Assembly (NCBI GenBank): GCA_949358305.1
Contig: OX442316.1
Coordinates: forward strand, 12,586,001 to 12,650,000
Length of the DNA stretch: 64,000 nt
DNA from: Strigamia acuminata
Lineage: Eukaryota; Arthropoda; Chilopoda; Geophilomorpha; Linotaeniidae
Direction: 5' to 3'
Shown here: positions 45,687 through 57,900 of the stretch, one piece after another
Layout of the letters: each line of letters begins with the position of its first letter
Position numbering within the stretch: the first letter of the stretch is position 1
The notes under the pieces: model-generated
Told to the model about the DNA's origin: nothing
Seen by the model: only the letters and a program-made list of their open reading frames with translations
The model's database searches: none
Translations under genes and position numbers: made by a program

Positions 45687-46442
45687 TCACTTCCTCCTGC
45701 CTCTGTGGCTTTCAATGGCGTGAAGAACAGTCGGAGCGGCCGACATGGCTATCCCGGCAAGAGTAGGCGCTGCGCCGAGGGCAGCAACGGCTACCGGACC
45801 CACAGTGACACCGGCAGTCGCAGCTGCGCCGAGCAGCACGGGCATCGCCGCTTTCCACGCATTTCTGGCCGCTACAGTCGCAGCAGCACCGACTATCGTC
45901 GACGCAACTTTGACGACACCTTTGGCAATCTGTCGACTAAATTTGCGCCCGTACCGACACCGAGTGGCGAAGTGCTCGCAGTTATTTGTCGCCAAGTTGT
46001 ACGGATCCTGGTCTTGATTGTTCATCAACACCTTGGCACGAGCAACTATTTCTTCCGGTGAAAAAGGACGCCATTTTTCGTCCAGTTGGTTGTTGATAAC
46101 GACAACATCCCTGTCGTCGCTGTGGCCGAACGCCACTTCGATGCTGTCAATTTGAATCGAGCCAAAATTGTCGCCATCTCTGAGGTTTTTTGAGGGACGA
46201 AACGAAAGGCTGCTCAGACAAACGAGCGAGGCTAACGAGCGATCAGACGTGTCAAATTCGACCGGCAGAGAACGATGAATGACGCAGGGTTGGACAACAC
46301 CGTCGTAATTTTCCAAACCAATGAAGACGGCCCAGTGCGAAAATCCACGTCGCTTGAATTCGAGCAAATCTCCAATTTGTAACTCGCGATATAACAATTG
46401 CAACTCGTGCCGTCGGTAACTTCGAGATATTTTATTTCGCAT
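45687..46442 (-). CDS. LRAT-domain protein with Ala/Gly-rich tail
   Basis: Intact LRAT-domain frame of about 250 residues from the ATG at 46442 (MRNKISRSYRRHELQ). It carries GDLLEFKRRGFSHWAVFIGL (catalytic His), CVIHRSLPVEF (second His) and NNCEHFATRCRYGRKF (catalytic Cys), then a long small-residue hydrophobic tail (VLLGAAATAGVTVGPVAVAA) that may be membrane-inserted, ending in basic residues. The frame extends upstream to an acceptor-like TTTTACAG at about 46473, so one more 5' exon carrying the real start is possible, as in the paralog at 41518. It contains a 30-residue insertion between the His and the Cys parts like its intact neighbour, suggesting they are sister genes. Substrate unknown. 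Confidence 0.83.
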   Translation of the reverse strand: MRNKISRSYRRHELQLLYRELQIGDLLEFKRRGFSHWAVFIGLENYDGVVQPCVIHRSLPVEFDTSDRSLASLVCLSSLSFRPSKNLRDGDNFGSIQIDSIEVAFGHSDDRDVVVINNQLDEKWRPFSPEEIVARAKVLMNNQDQDPYNLATNNCEHFATRCRYGRKFSRQIAKGVVKVASTIVGAAATVAARNAWKAAMPVLLGAAATAGVTVGPVAVAALGAAPTLAGIAMSAAPTVLHAIESHRGRRK

Positions 46443-46559
46443 GTTGTTACGAGCTGCCAATGGAGTTGAACTGTAAAACACACAAAAATCGTGTTACAAT
46501 TTAAAGTATAATAGGACGTTAGGCTTACTACTTTTAAATAAATATGACTTCACTACGCA

Positions 46560-47510
46560 TTAAATTGTAATTTGCTTACGTAAAATAATTGGCTGGATGA
46601 TCAAGTTTGCAATGCTTGCATCTCTTACATTCAACCGTTTGTTATTTACAAAAAAAAATTATTCTTTACAAGTTTTTCCATTCGGGTGGTATTCGACTTG
46701 TTTTAGTTTTTGAATTGAACCGGTCTGGAACGGTCGGGTCGGGATGACGTCAACTTTGAATCACGTGGTTGGATGGACGAATGGCCGAAATACTCAGAAA
46801 TAGCACGTTATTCTGTTGGGGTGCGTATTAATTAATATTTTGCAGTGGGAGATAATACTGGATAGTTTTATACGCAAAAAAGGAGTAATTTTAGGATCAA
46901 AAGTATGTTTGCAGTCTGACTTTATCGTCACTATTCTATGTTGTTTTCGTCCAAATATTACACGATTGTCAGTGGTCGCTAATGAACACCTCTTTTAATC
47001 AAACCTGGGTTTATTTAATCTCTAATAAGGCACTTAAAAACTAGTAAATATTCACCTCCCGCTTGCAGAAGCGACGTAAGACCAGAGACCTACAAACACG
47101 TCCTCATTGAATAATGGCATCACTGGTTGTATGACGCAATTCTAGCCGTACATCACAAATCTACCGTAATCTCAAATAAAAAAAAAAAAACTTGAAATAG
47201 CCAGGCTGTTTATTAATTATTGTTCGTCTCACTTACTCCTTCGTAATGTAAATAATAAAATAATAATAATAATAATATTTGGAAAAAATTACGGATAATT
47301 TTGTCTAAAATTTCCGTAGTTTTTATTCCAACATTTCAAACTTTCAAAAAATTACCTTCGAAAATTTGCATAATTTTATAAAATTTTCAATTCCTTTTAA
47401 TTTCCTTAATTTATTTTGACATATAACTGTCGCGAAGTGCATTTGCTAAAAATAAATACATTTACCGGTATTTTATTTTTATAATAATTTTTATTTTTAT
47501 TTTCAGCACG
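46560..47510. other. Divergent intergenic region between LRAT genes
   Basis: No coding similarity. Contains a short ATA/AAT run near 47260 and, just before 47511, a T-rich acceptor (TTATTTTCAG) showing that the next gene has an upstream untranslated exon. A promoter for both neighbours is expected in this interval but cannot be pinpointed. Confidence 0.45.
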
Positions 47511-48155
47511 ATGTCGTCACACCGACTGGTTTCCGGTTGGTACACCCGTTCCACCATCGACGAAATGTTTGATCGTTTAATCTGCGAAGGAGATTTATTG
47601 GAGTTCGAAGCTGATAATAAAAATGTGCATTGGGCCGTCTACACCGGCCATCAACTGACCAATTTGGGAAAAAAGCCATGCGTCTCGCATTACAGCTCGG
47701 ACAATTGCTGTAATGGTTGCTTACCTGGAAACAGCGTCAAAGAAGCTTTATTCGGCGAAGACGACCCTCAAGACCGCTGGTCTATTCTCGAAGAGGCGGT
47801 CAAAGATGTGTTGTTGATGTACCCCAAAGTTCGCATTTCTAACGGACTGGACGCGGACTTCGAGCCCTATTGCAGCAGCGACATCGTGCTCAAAGCGAAG
47901 GCAAAGACTGGCGAGAATTCTATCGGCCGAGCGGACGAATGGGTTATGCCAAGCGTGTTTCGCAGTTGCAAGCATTTTGCATTTTATTGTCGCTACGATG
48001 AGAATTTAATGAATGTTATGACTGAGGAAACTCAAAAGAAAGTTGATAATTTGAAAGTGGCTGCTGCTACGGCTGTGGGAGCTACTTGTGTAGGCTTAGC
48101 GAGTTATTTCTTGTATAAATCGTGTTCTTGCGAGAAAAAGAAGGATTCGAAGTAG
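47511..48155 (+). CDS. LRAT-domain protein, divergent, with C-terminal membrane anchor
   Basis: About 214 residues in one coding exon directly after a splice acceptor (TTTTCAG CACG ATG). Motifs: EGDLLEFEADNKNVHWAVYT (catalytic His), KPCVSHYSS (second His), and FRSCKHFAFYCRY, where the usual NCEHF is SCKHF; the nucleophilic Cys is kept but its flanks have changed. The C-terminus has a predicted membrane helix (VGATCVGLASYFLYKSCS) followed by Cys and Lys, like PLAAT-type anchors. It is much more diverged than the minus-strand copies, so it duplicated earlier. Activity is likely but the altered Cys neighbourhood makes it less certain. Confidence 0.8.
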   Translation: MSSHRLVSGWYTRSTIDEMFDRLICEGDLLEFEADNKNVHWAVYTGHQLTNLGKKPCVSHYSSDNCCNGCLPGNSVKEALFGEDDPQDRWSILEEAVKDVLLMYPKVRISNGLDADFEPYCSSDIVLKAKAKTGENSIGRADEWVMPSVFRSCKHFAFYCRYDENLMNVMTEETQKKVDNLKVAAATAVGATCVGLASYFLYKSCSCEKKKDSK

Positions 48156-48959
48156 CGAGTTGTTTTGATGATTAAGTGTAAAGATTTAAGTCGGTATGTG
48201 CTGTGTACAGAATATTTTGCAAATAAATGATTTACGTTATATAAGTTCAAGTTTTTCTTCAGAAATTTCTTTTTTATATTCTGCAAACAAAATGCCGCGG
48301 AGGTATTAAATGTCAAAGTGGAAAATTGTTATCAATTCTGCGTCCTGTTTTGATTGAATATCAACGAAATAACTAAGCAAATTCATTTTTTGCTGCTTAT
48401 TTGTTCAGTTTTATAAATCAATGGAGTGACAAGTATAGAAAAAAAAAAAAAAAAAAAAAACCGAGCAATGCTTGAATTTTATCAGTAAAATACAAACACT
48501 TGACTGAACAGACAGTCAAATAAATGAAAACACGTGTAGTTTTTGTACCAATTCCATTCAGATTACAACACTTGTTTTTTGACCCCACCATTTGACTTTC
48601 TTTACTAATGGCCATTGGCCAAATGCTGGGAATTTCCCATCTCCAATTGGAGCAAGTAAAAGTGGTTTCACTGCACTGACTAAATAAACGCAGCTGCGCC
48701 CTCAACGGAAACAGACCACATTTTACATCACGTGAGCCGGATTTTACTCACTTGTCAGGCTCATGGATTTTCCACACATCTGACACCAGATACGTATGTC
48801 TATATCAAGATAACACTTATTCAAACCACTATTTAAACCAAATTATTACTTTTTGGTGGAAGAATTGAAAGAAGTTCTAACCGCCAAACTACGGCTACAA
48901 CTGGCTGTAAGTCAATGACATCCAATTTCTAACCTTGAAGCTCGACAGTTTCATGAAAA

Positions 48960-49658
48960 ATGATGTCACAATGCTCAGTTATGAACCTCGGCTACAAATC
49001 AGCATGGTATACCTTTGATGAGAAAGAAGAACTCCTTTCTCGCATACACCCTGGAGATCTAATTGAATTTCGACGCGGTGTTTACCACCACTGGGCGGTT
49101 TATGCTGGAGAATGGTTCGCGACCGATAAGGACGACGATCCTAAAGTGTTTCACGCGGGAAGCGCTGCTCATTTCCACTCCGGCAATGTGTTTTTCGGAT
49201 GCATGAGTCTTCAAAAACGTCGACACGGCATGGGAGCTGTGTGTGTGGATTCTTTATATCACGTTTGGATGGAGAGTGAAGCTCGAATTAATAACGAAGT
49301 GGACGAAGAGCATCCACCGTACGATGCGAGCGAGATTCTAATTCGGGGAGAAATAAGAATTAAAAATCAGAGAGAATATAACGCAATCACAAATAATTGC
49401 GAACATTTTGCCACATGGTGCAGGAATGGAGTGAGGATAAGCAATCAAACACGAGTGTCTTTGACATCTGGACTGACAATAGTCGGCACTTATGCTTGCA
49501 CGGCATTGGCTGCAGCAATTGTTATGATGCTGAGGTTTAGTGCGGACGTTGAGGATCAATTTATTGTTTCTGATGGCGGAGAGGACGAAGAAGACGAAAA
49601 AGACGAAAAACAAGAAAGCAGGAAGTTAAGACGAAGAATGTCGATACCACTTGATTAA
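48960..49658 (+). CDS. LRAT-domain protein with acidic C-terminal tail
   Basis: Single coding exon of 232 residues. Motifs: HPGDLIEFRRGVYHHWAVYA (catalytic His), KVFHAGS (second His), NNCEHFATWCRNG (catalytic Cys). A hydrophobic segment (IVGTYACTALAAAIVMMLRF) near residue 185 probably anchors it, and an acidic Glu/Asp/Lys tail follows. The start ATG at 48960 is followed at once by a second ATG; which one is used is unclear. Upstream DNA carries an unrelated poly-A tract (about 48439-48460). Same strand as the previous LRAT gene, 0.8 kb away, but clearly different in tail and insertion, so not a recent duplicate. Confidence 0.83.
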   Translation: MMSQCSVMNLGYKSAWYTFDEKEELLSRIHPGDLIEFRRGVYHHWAVYAGEWFATDKDDDPKVFHAGSAAHFHSGNVFFGCMSLQKRRHGMGAVCVDSLYHVWMESEARINNEVDEEHPPYDASEILIRGEIRIKNQREYNAITNNCEHFATWCRNGVRISNQTRVSLTSGLTIVGTYACTALAAAIVMMLRFSADVEDQFIVSDGGEDEEDEKDEKQESRKLRRRMSIPLD

Positions 49659-50175
49659 ATGGATTCTATCGTATTAATATATACGTTAAAAATGCTTTTA
49701 TAACTTATTATTGTATATTGCTATTTATTTGTACTGCAGCTTGAATAAAATAATATTTCCGGGAATTTTTTTTATTCCTATCTGAGCTCACTGCATCACT
49801 GAATCATTTACTTGCCGGTATGAGTGAATTTATTAAGAATATTCTTTTGAGGGGAAATTTTGGGACTTTGCATGATGTCACCGTTTATTGACTTAATGTC
49901 CTTGTAATTATTATTATTATTATTATTATTTGAAATCGTGTTGTTGCCAAATTAATTTCACGCTTGGTTACACGTGGATCAAACATTTAAATGTCAATAA
50001 TTTGTTCTGGACACCATGTGACTGTAGTCATGGTTACTCAGGTAGCGTCGGTGTGTGTATATGTGGCAGGCGGTCAAACCAATGCAATATGTGTTGTCAT
50101 GTATTGTCTGCCAGTGTTTACTGTCCATCAACTACGAACGAGTAATTAATGGCGTGTTCTTAAATTACAAATCAC

Positions 50176-53100
50176 ATGGCGGAGCTCAATCGTTTGAAAA
50201 CTAGGTGGGTAATTACGTTTTCGGTTTTTTATAGGCGACGTGTTGCTCGTATTAATTTAAAATAATAAATTTAACTTTAAATTCGTATTTATAATTATTT
50301 TTGGTGAATAAATGTAATTTTACATTTGACATTTAAAAAATAACTGTAGGTGGGTTCATTGGAAGACTTTTTATCAATGTTTAAACACTTTGATATTATT
50401 TATAGGTTGCTAGGCAACTATAACAGTCTATTAGACGAGAATCTAGCCGAGTACTTTAGCAATCCTCGAATAAGGAGACATTTACTAACAGCTGGTTTGG
50501 TAAAAAAGAAAAATTTAAATTAAAAAAAAAACTAAAAACTATTATACTAATTAATTATTTTTTCAATTTTGTCTATAGATCAGACGCAATGGTGAAATTG
50601 TGTCTCCACAAGACTACAAAACAAGAGTTTTGGAAGAGCAGCGTTGGTTGGCCAGTCAGGCGTTTTTGGCTCAAGCAATTGTACAAAGGGCTTTAGATTT
50701 AGAATTTTCAAGACGTGCGCATTTGCAGACACAAATTGAAGAAATAATTAGGTTGGAGCTTGTAGAGAGAGTTAGAGTAAGACTGGTTTGCCCCATTTAG
50801 TAGAATTCTTAAATTGACATAAAAATAATGTTTGCAGAGTGCACGGCAGAAAAGCCAACCGTCTACAAGAAGCGAGACGGCGAGCGCGCACTGCGAAAGT
50901 CGAAGAGAAAATTTTGCTCACAAGAAACTCCGGAGTTTGCCCAACGAACCCACTGCCAAATTTTCCGAACGGGACTCGACAACTTTTGATATAGTGCAGT
51001 ATAATGCTTACCCTTAAAAAAGAATAATTCTGATATACTTTGAAATAAATTGCAGTCAAAGTATAGCAGATTATTTGCAAATAATCGATGTTGTTGCACT
51101 TTTTCGAGACCTAGTGCACAGAAAAGAATAAATTGTATGCTTTTTCCACCTTTAATTAGTAGAATGATCTATTTTGTTCAGGACGCTTGCGATTCCGATT
51201 CTGGTTCTTCAGATATAAAAAGTCACAGTTCAGCTGATTTTGCACGACAGGTGAATTTGTGCATCTGTCTATACATATAAGAAGCTGTGTAATGGTTTTG
51301 TGCTAATCAATCTATTGAACAAAGAACAAAACTCGAGCTACATGCAGCGCGAACTCGAGGTTGCAAGAAAAGTCAACGTCTCCTTACTCAATTCCATTGA
51401 TCAGGACTCAATCGGCAACTTATTATATGAAAAACAGGCCGAATCGCATTAGAAAAGGGGTATACATTTACATTGTGATGTTCGCTTGCTAGTATTACTT
51501 ATCAATTAGAAACTGTAGGCCTTAGAATTAGTCAAAACCAATTTATATATCAATTTTTTTGTTCTTACTTCGTTTAGGTGCTTCATTTTCCCGCTGCCAG
51601 AGCTCAAAATCCTGGACCCAAAAATGTTCAATATTCTTATTGCGAAATTTCTCTGAGGTTTTTGGGGACTAGGTCTTTTTTCAGTACATCCGTAAATGGA
51701 GGAAGACAAGACGTCGTAATTAAACAACAACTTGCTGGCGGGAACCCTGCAGTGGTGTTCTACGAGCCGTTAGTACCTGGATGTAATGGAAAAAAATATT
51801 AATTTTTAGCCGCAAAAAACTGAAATATTTTTATTTTACCTCGTAGCCGTTTTTAGTTTCGTTTCCAAAAGATATGCCGACTTTCCCTTCAGCGTGACTA
51901 TTTATGTCGACAATATTTTAGCACTGAAGTTGAGCGCATGCTGCGAATACAAATATACGGTTGGGTATCGCCTTGGTGGACCCCAAGGTTATTTCATGCT
52001 CCTTGGAGTGCACGGATCGACACCTTGTGTGAAGTAATAACTTGAAAATTCTTTTTTGGATGTTCAAACATTTGTTTTTCCTATAGATGCAACCCGAAGA
52101 ATAAGAAGAAGAAAATTTCGGTCCTTCCACCAGTGAAAAACAAACTCACCGAAAATGAAATCGATTTTAAACCATCAACTACAAACAACACGTCTACTTG
52201 GTCTCAAAGACCATACAGTTCGAAGAAAGTTGCTTTGATTTCACCTTCTGGAAAACCAAATGATAAAACATTGAAAAGCAGAGACAGTAGCAACAGTTCG
52301 TGGATCCTGAATGTCGGTATTTCACCCTGGGTCGAAACCAATGTGGATAATTTAAAATGTAGCGACGTTGATTACAAAGAACAGCAGACGCACACCGCGA
52401 GTTGTCTAGAAAAGGAAAATTTATCAGAAGATGAAATTGCCGAAGAAATACCACTGGCAACGGCTCTTATTGAGGTGGTGAGATTTACGTGTACAATTTA
52501 GAATTAAATTAAATTCTGTTTGGTGTTAATTTTATAGGATTCAACAGTTGCAGCTGAAATAGAGGAGAAATTCAGTGGTGAAAAGGAGGCCGAAGAATCG
52601 GCCTCGAGTGACAGTGACAGTAATTCAACTGCAGGCTCAAGTTCAGGCAGCTCGTACACTACGTCTCGATCGTCATCCAGGGGTCAAGAAACTGCAGTTG
52701 ACGGGCCAAAAATACAAGTGATTAATGCTGATGGTACGGAAAGAAGTCGCAGTTCCGGTAGCGGCAGTGAAAGTAGTTCGAGCAGTTCAGGATCTGAGGA
52801 GGAAAGTGATGACGATAGGACATTTTTGAAAGCTAAAGATGCACAAATAATCGGTCAGGAAAAATTACAAACAATCAAAGAAGTTTCAGAGAAGTCAGAA
52901 GGCAAAGGGGACGTAGAAATACCTGCAGGAAAACGAGAGGTTGCGCTTCAAAAAATGGTTGCAATCGATAGTTCCGATGATGAAGACGCGCCGCCTGAAA
53001 TTCAGCAAACAATCGTGCACGCAGATATCCACAACAGTCCTGAAAATATTAAAAAGGCGAGTGAAAATAATGGGAAAAATGATAAAAACAAATTCGACAG

Positions 53101-54380
53101 AGCTCCGTCTGTCGATCGGCAATTATCGATTGGCAATGGTGCAAGTTCAGGAAGAAGAAATTCGATTTGTCAGATCGTCAGGAACTTGAGTACTGCGAGC
53201 GAAGATGGCGAGAGAGACTTTCCGGATATGGACTCGCAGTCGAGCAGTGTACAGGACAATGGAATTGTTATTGAAATTATTGGACAAGATATATCTGGAC
53301 AGGTAAAACAACGGGACAATTACGAAGAGCAAATCAGATTGACTTTGATTTTTTTTTTAAATTTCAGATTAGCGAGTTGTGCGAGGAATTGCAATATCGT
53401 CCTGATCTGATAACGTTAACGATCAGTAAAGGAGGAATTGACGATCTGAACATTGTACCCGTAATCGATGCATTGATTTATTCAAATTGCCCGCTCAAAG
53501 TAAACTATTTTAACACTATTATAATAATATTATTTACATAATTTTAATTATTTTAATTTTAGTCACTGAATTTAAATTTTAATCGTTTGGGACCACAAGC
53601 CGGACAACAAATCGCTCGCTTAGTTCGTGAAAAACCAACATTACATCACTTGTTGTAATTTAACAATTTTCTCTCACATTTTTATCAAATTTTTATAAGA
53701 TTTTTCTTGTAGTTTACGAGCAAACCCACTTCACGACAGTGGACTTTGTCCCATTGTAAATGCACTGCTGGCACATAATTCCAATAATCTGCAAAGTAAG
53801 AAGAAAAAAAAATTAATTACTCAGTTTTAAACGTAAAATTTCATCCTCTCATTACCGTATTTTCCAGATAATGACGCTTCATTCGGTCTCCACACACTCG
53901 ATGTCGGCGACTGCAACTTCCGCAACGAAGGCGCCACAAATCTCGCAAGCTTAATCGAGCAGAGCAGAAATCTTAGCACTTTAATCCTAACAGGTAAAGC
54001 AAAAATAAATATATATATATATATTAACGAGTGAATTTCAACTTATTTTGGTTTCAGGTAATAACCAGCTCAACGACGACGATTGGAGTTCAATTTTCTG
54101 GGCAGTTGGACAAAATTCTCAAGTGTCCACTCTATTTGTCGACTACTGTTACATCGGAGACGATGGAATCGATTGCCTTACCGGCACTATACAACACCAT
54201 CCTTCCCTTCAAGCGCTTGATTTGGAATGGAACCAAATCGGCGACGAAGGCTCCAAACTGCTATTAAATTGGATTAAACAGAACCCAAAACTCACTCAGG
54301 TGCGCCTGGAGTGCGGAAACAACATAAAGGAAATTATAGTACAAGATATAAACAAAGCCCTTGAAAGTAATGCAAAATAA
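50176..54380 (+). CDS. ERICH3-like protein apparently fused to leucine-rich repeats
   Basis: About twelve exons can be joined. The N-terminus matches glutamate-rich protein 3 (ERICH3, a cilium-associated protein): LLGNYNSLLDENLAEYFSNP, RIRRHLLTAGL, then ALDLEFSRRAHLQ. The DUF4590-like domain spans about 51580-52030 with KNVQYSYCEI, QLAGGNPAVVFYEPL, RYADFPFSVTIYVDN, KLSACCEYKYTVGYRLGGPQ. A Ser/Glu-rich acidic region follows (52550-53300). From 53370 on, exons encode an RNI/NLRC-type leucine-rich repeat block: LCEELQYRPDLITLTIS, LNLNFNRLGPQAGQQIARLV, LRANPLHDSGLCPIVNALLA, LHTLDVGDCNFRNEGATNLA, LQALDLEWNQIGDEGSKLLL; stop TAA at 54378. The exons at 50.83-51.55 kb are the least certain. Vertebrate ERICH3 is not known to carry such repeats, so either a lineage fusion or two adjacent genes must be considered. 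Confidence 0.75.
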
Positions 54381-54925
54381 AATAAATATATCCTTGAAAT
54401 TCTGTTAATTAACAGATTTTTTTTATTTCTCCATTAAATACAAGTATTTCAATTGCGTATATCCAATTGTCAAAAAAAATTTCTTAAAATAATACCTAAA
54501 TGTAAAAAAAAATGCCAAAACCTGCTCAATGCACACATTTTCTAAATACTGATACATTTAAGTTTTGCTTTGTTATTTCACCTGGTGACTAGATATTTAG
54601 CATTTTTTGTCAATTAAATAAACATTTACCCTCGTGTTAACTGATTGACGATTAACATCCTTATAAATTATTACAAATTATTATTATTATTATTATATAA
54701 AAAAAAATGTCCAGAAAGCAAATGTATTTTACGCAAGGCACATTTTACATTTGTTTTTATCATTTAATTGATAATGGTTACACATTATGCAAAATAAGAA
54801 AAAAAAAGTAGTAAGAATTTCACCATAAATTGCACTACAAAGTTTATCAAATATATTCAACAATTAAATGATTTAAAAAATTCTTGTAAATTATTATTAA
54901 GCTCAAATTATTTAAGTATATAAAC
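54381..54925. other. Convergent intergenic gap
   Basis: AT-rich DNA between the stop of the ERICH3-like gene and the stop of CAP. Polyadenylation-type AATAAA occurs about 20 bp after the first stop. Nothing else seen. Confidence 0.6.
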
Positions 54926-57900
54926 TTAACCTTTCTGTTCCACGATCTCCGTCACCAAGCCACTGCCGCTCCACTTGGATTTGTATTGCTCGGGAACGGG
55001 ATATTCCAGCTGAAACAATAAAACCATCAGTTTCGAGTCGATGTAATCGATTGATTTCCAATCTGCTTACGTAATCTCCGTCTTTGGGTATCAAAACATT
55101 CATTTCGGACGACTTTGACGAAACGATTTCCGCTTCCAACGACTGCGGACTCAAATAAAGCAACACTCCATCCGTCTTGTCGATTAAAATAGTCGGCACT
55201 GTGCCCATTACCTGAAATAGATTTGAAAAATAAACAATTTTCAAAACAACTCTTCAAAACCAAACTATTTCATCACAAATTCAGTTCTACCTGCGCTTGC
55301 ACGCTTTGGCAATTAATCAACTCCAATGCGGCCACGAGTGAATCAAAGACGAGAGCAGTTTTCTTGCACTGATCTGTATTACATTAAATTAAATTAAAAT
55401 CCAATAAAAAATAAATCAATAAATCAATTCAAATTACCCAAAACGACCGAATTAATTTTTCCCTGTACTTGAATCGTGCAGTTGACGCAGTTGAACACAT
55501 AAACACACTGATTCATTTGAGTTTGGTCGACCATTATGTTGTGATTTCCTTGATGATGTTCCTACAAGCAAACGAAAAATTGACCACAAACGACTCTACT
55601 TTATTATTTTCAATTTTTTATTTTACCACAATCCATTTTTTGCCTTGAAGTTCCAATTTGGGTGTTTTTGGTGCAGCGACAGACTTCACCCCGGGAGTAG
55701 CAGAACTTGGCGGTGCTTTATAAGGAGTTGGTCCTTGTGCGCGCAAAGCCGGGTTTTTATGAGTTTGTTGATCCGAAGACACGGGCTTCAAACCTTGAAA
55801 AACACGACGAATTTATAAGTATTATATCCATATACAAACCTCAACAAGTCAATTACTTTTCGTAATATCATCTCCACGGTTTAATTCCTTGAAAAGAGCA
55901 GCTCGGTCGTCGCCCATTGCATTAATATCAAGTCCGCTGAAGTCAGCTACGGGCGGTGGCGGTGGACCGGGTGGAGGGGGAGGGCCACCAACTGCGGGCG
56001 CTGCACTTGCGCTGGATGCAGGAACACCCTAAAAGTTTTAAACTAATTAATAAAACAATAAAATAATTTTTTTTTATATATTTTACCCTTGCATTCCACA
56101 CGAGGCCTGTGGTGTGATGTTGTTTCACGTACGCTTGCAATTCTGTTAACGTTTGGATCCACGATTTGACCCAATCTACGTGAGTCTGATCTCTGTTTGA
56201 AATTTGGATAAATTTTGACGACTATTTTGAAAAATTAATTTTTTTTTTTTATTACTTTTCTTTGTAATCTACGAGAACCCTGTTTGTATAAAATTGGCTA
56301 GCGTCGACCATTTCCTTAATAAAAGGAGCAGGTGTGGGACTCTTGAATAAAAATATATATTTATATTTTTTTTTAACTTTTTAGGGGTTTTTATGACTCA
56401 ATTTACCACAGCGACCCAACCAAGGGCAGGAATTGATTCACTTATAGCAGAAAGATGATTAAAAAATACATTGGCACGGTTTTTCTCACGAAATTCTTGA
56501 ATTTGTTGGATTAAGTCGGATGTTGGTTTCAATAATTGCATCAAAACATTCTGAAACAAAATATTAAATTAAAATCTTTTATTTTATCAATTTTTTAATA
56601 TAATTTTTTACTTGAGCTGGTGTTTGCGACTTAGCAGCTATCACGAGAAATCGTCGCTGAGCGGTAAATGCATTATTTACCATTTCTGCCTAAATTCATA
56701 ATTTATTAGACTAAATTTGTATTTTTATTTCTTTTTTAAATTTGATTATTATAAAAAATTACCATAATATTCACATCCTTTCCAATTTTTTTACTCAATC
56801 TAATAAAAGTTGCAAATGGACCTTCAACGATACCATCATAAGCCTGGACAAAAGGCGCCATTACTTCACCTGTACAAATAAAACAAAAAAAATAAAAAAA
56901 AATTTAAAGTTTTACAAATATATCTTTCCATTCCAGGAACCACAACAACAGGAAGCTTTCATGTTAACTTGATTAAAAAATATAACAAAAAAAAAAAAAA
57001 AAAAAAAAAAATTTATAGCACTTGAAAATGCAATTTAAATTTTTCAAAGCAAATTTTTTTTTTTAAATTTTTCTATTCACATTTTAATGACAAAATCCCC
57101 CGATAAAAAAACCCCAACACAACCAACTAAATCACTTTTCCATCCGCCAAAACATAAGCTCCAAATATCAACAGCAAATGCACTTTGAACCATTTTTATC
57201 AGCTCAGCTCACTGTGTATACATGACTAAATCATCACTATCACAGTTGCAAGGGAGGAGCCGAGAATAAAAAGCAAAAAAGGAAAACTGCTTCCGTTTAC
57301 TCAATCCTGGTTCAAAGGTACGTAAAACACGATGTAAAAATAACAGCTAAACATTCAATAACATTTTCCTTTATAGAGGCCGTAAAATACGAGCTAGATC
57401 AAATGGATTTAAAAAGTATCGAAGAAAACCACCGTAATCAACTCATCGACTCACTGGCGGACCTGAGACGAAATGAGAACTTGTGCGACGTCAAGCTGTC
57501 TTGCGGCTCAACCTTATTCCCGGTTCATTCGTGCATTTTAGCAGCGACGAGCCCCTACTTTAAATCACTATTTGAAACCCAGCACGAGGACTACATGGAA
57601 ACTATAATAGTGCCAACGGATAGCCGCACAATGAACGTCTTCTTGGATTACATGTACACTGGAAAATTTGCTATCGAGACCAGCACTTTGGAATCGTGTT
57701 TGATCGCGGCCCATTTGTTCCAACTCACTGAAATTTACAAGTATTGTTTCGCTCGAGTGGACGAAATAATCAATTTCCAAAATCTCCCGAAAATGTGGAA
57801 AGCCGCCGAAAAATGCAACGATAAAGAATTGCAGAATCTTGTCACCAAATTCTCCGTCCAAAACATCCAGTCGCTCATCGAGACCAAGAACATAGGAAAA

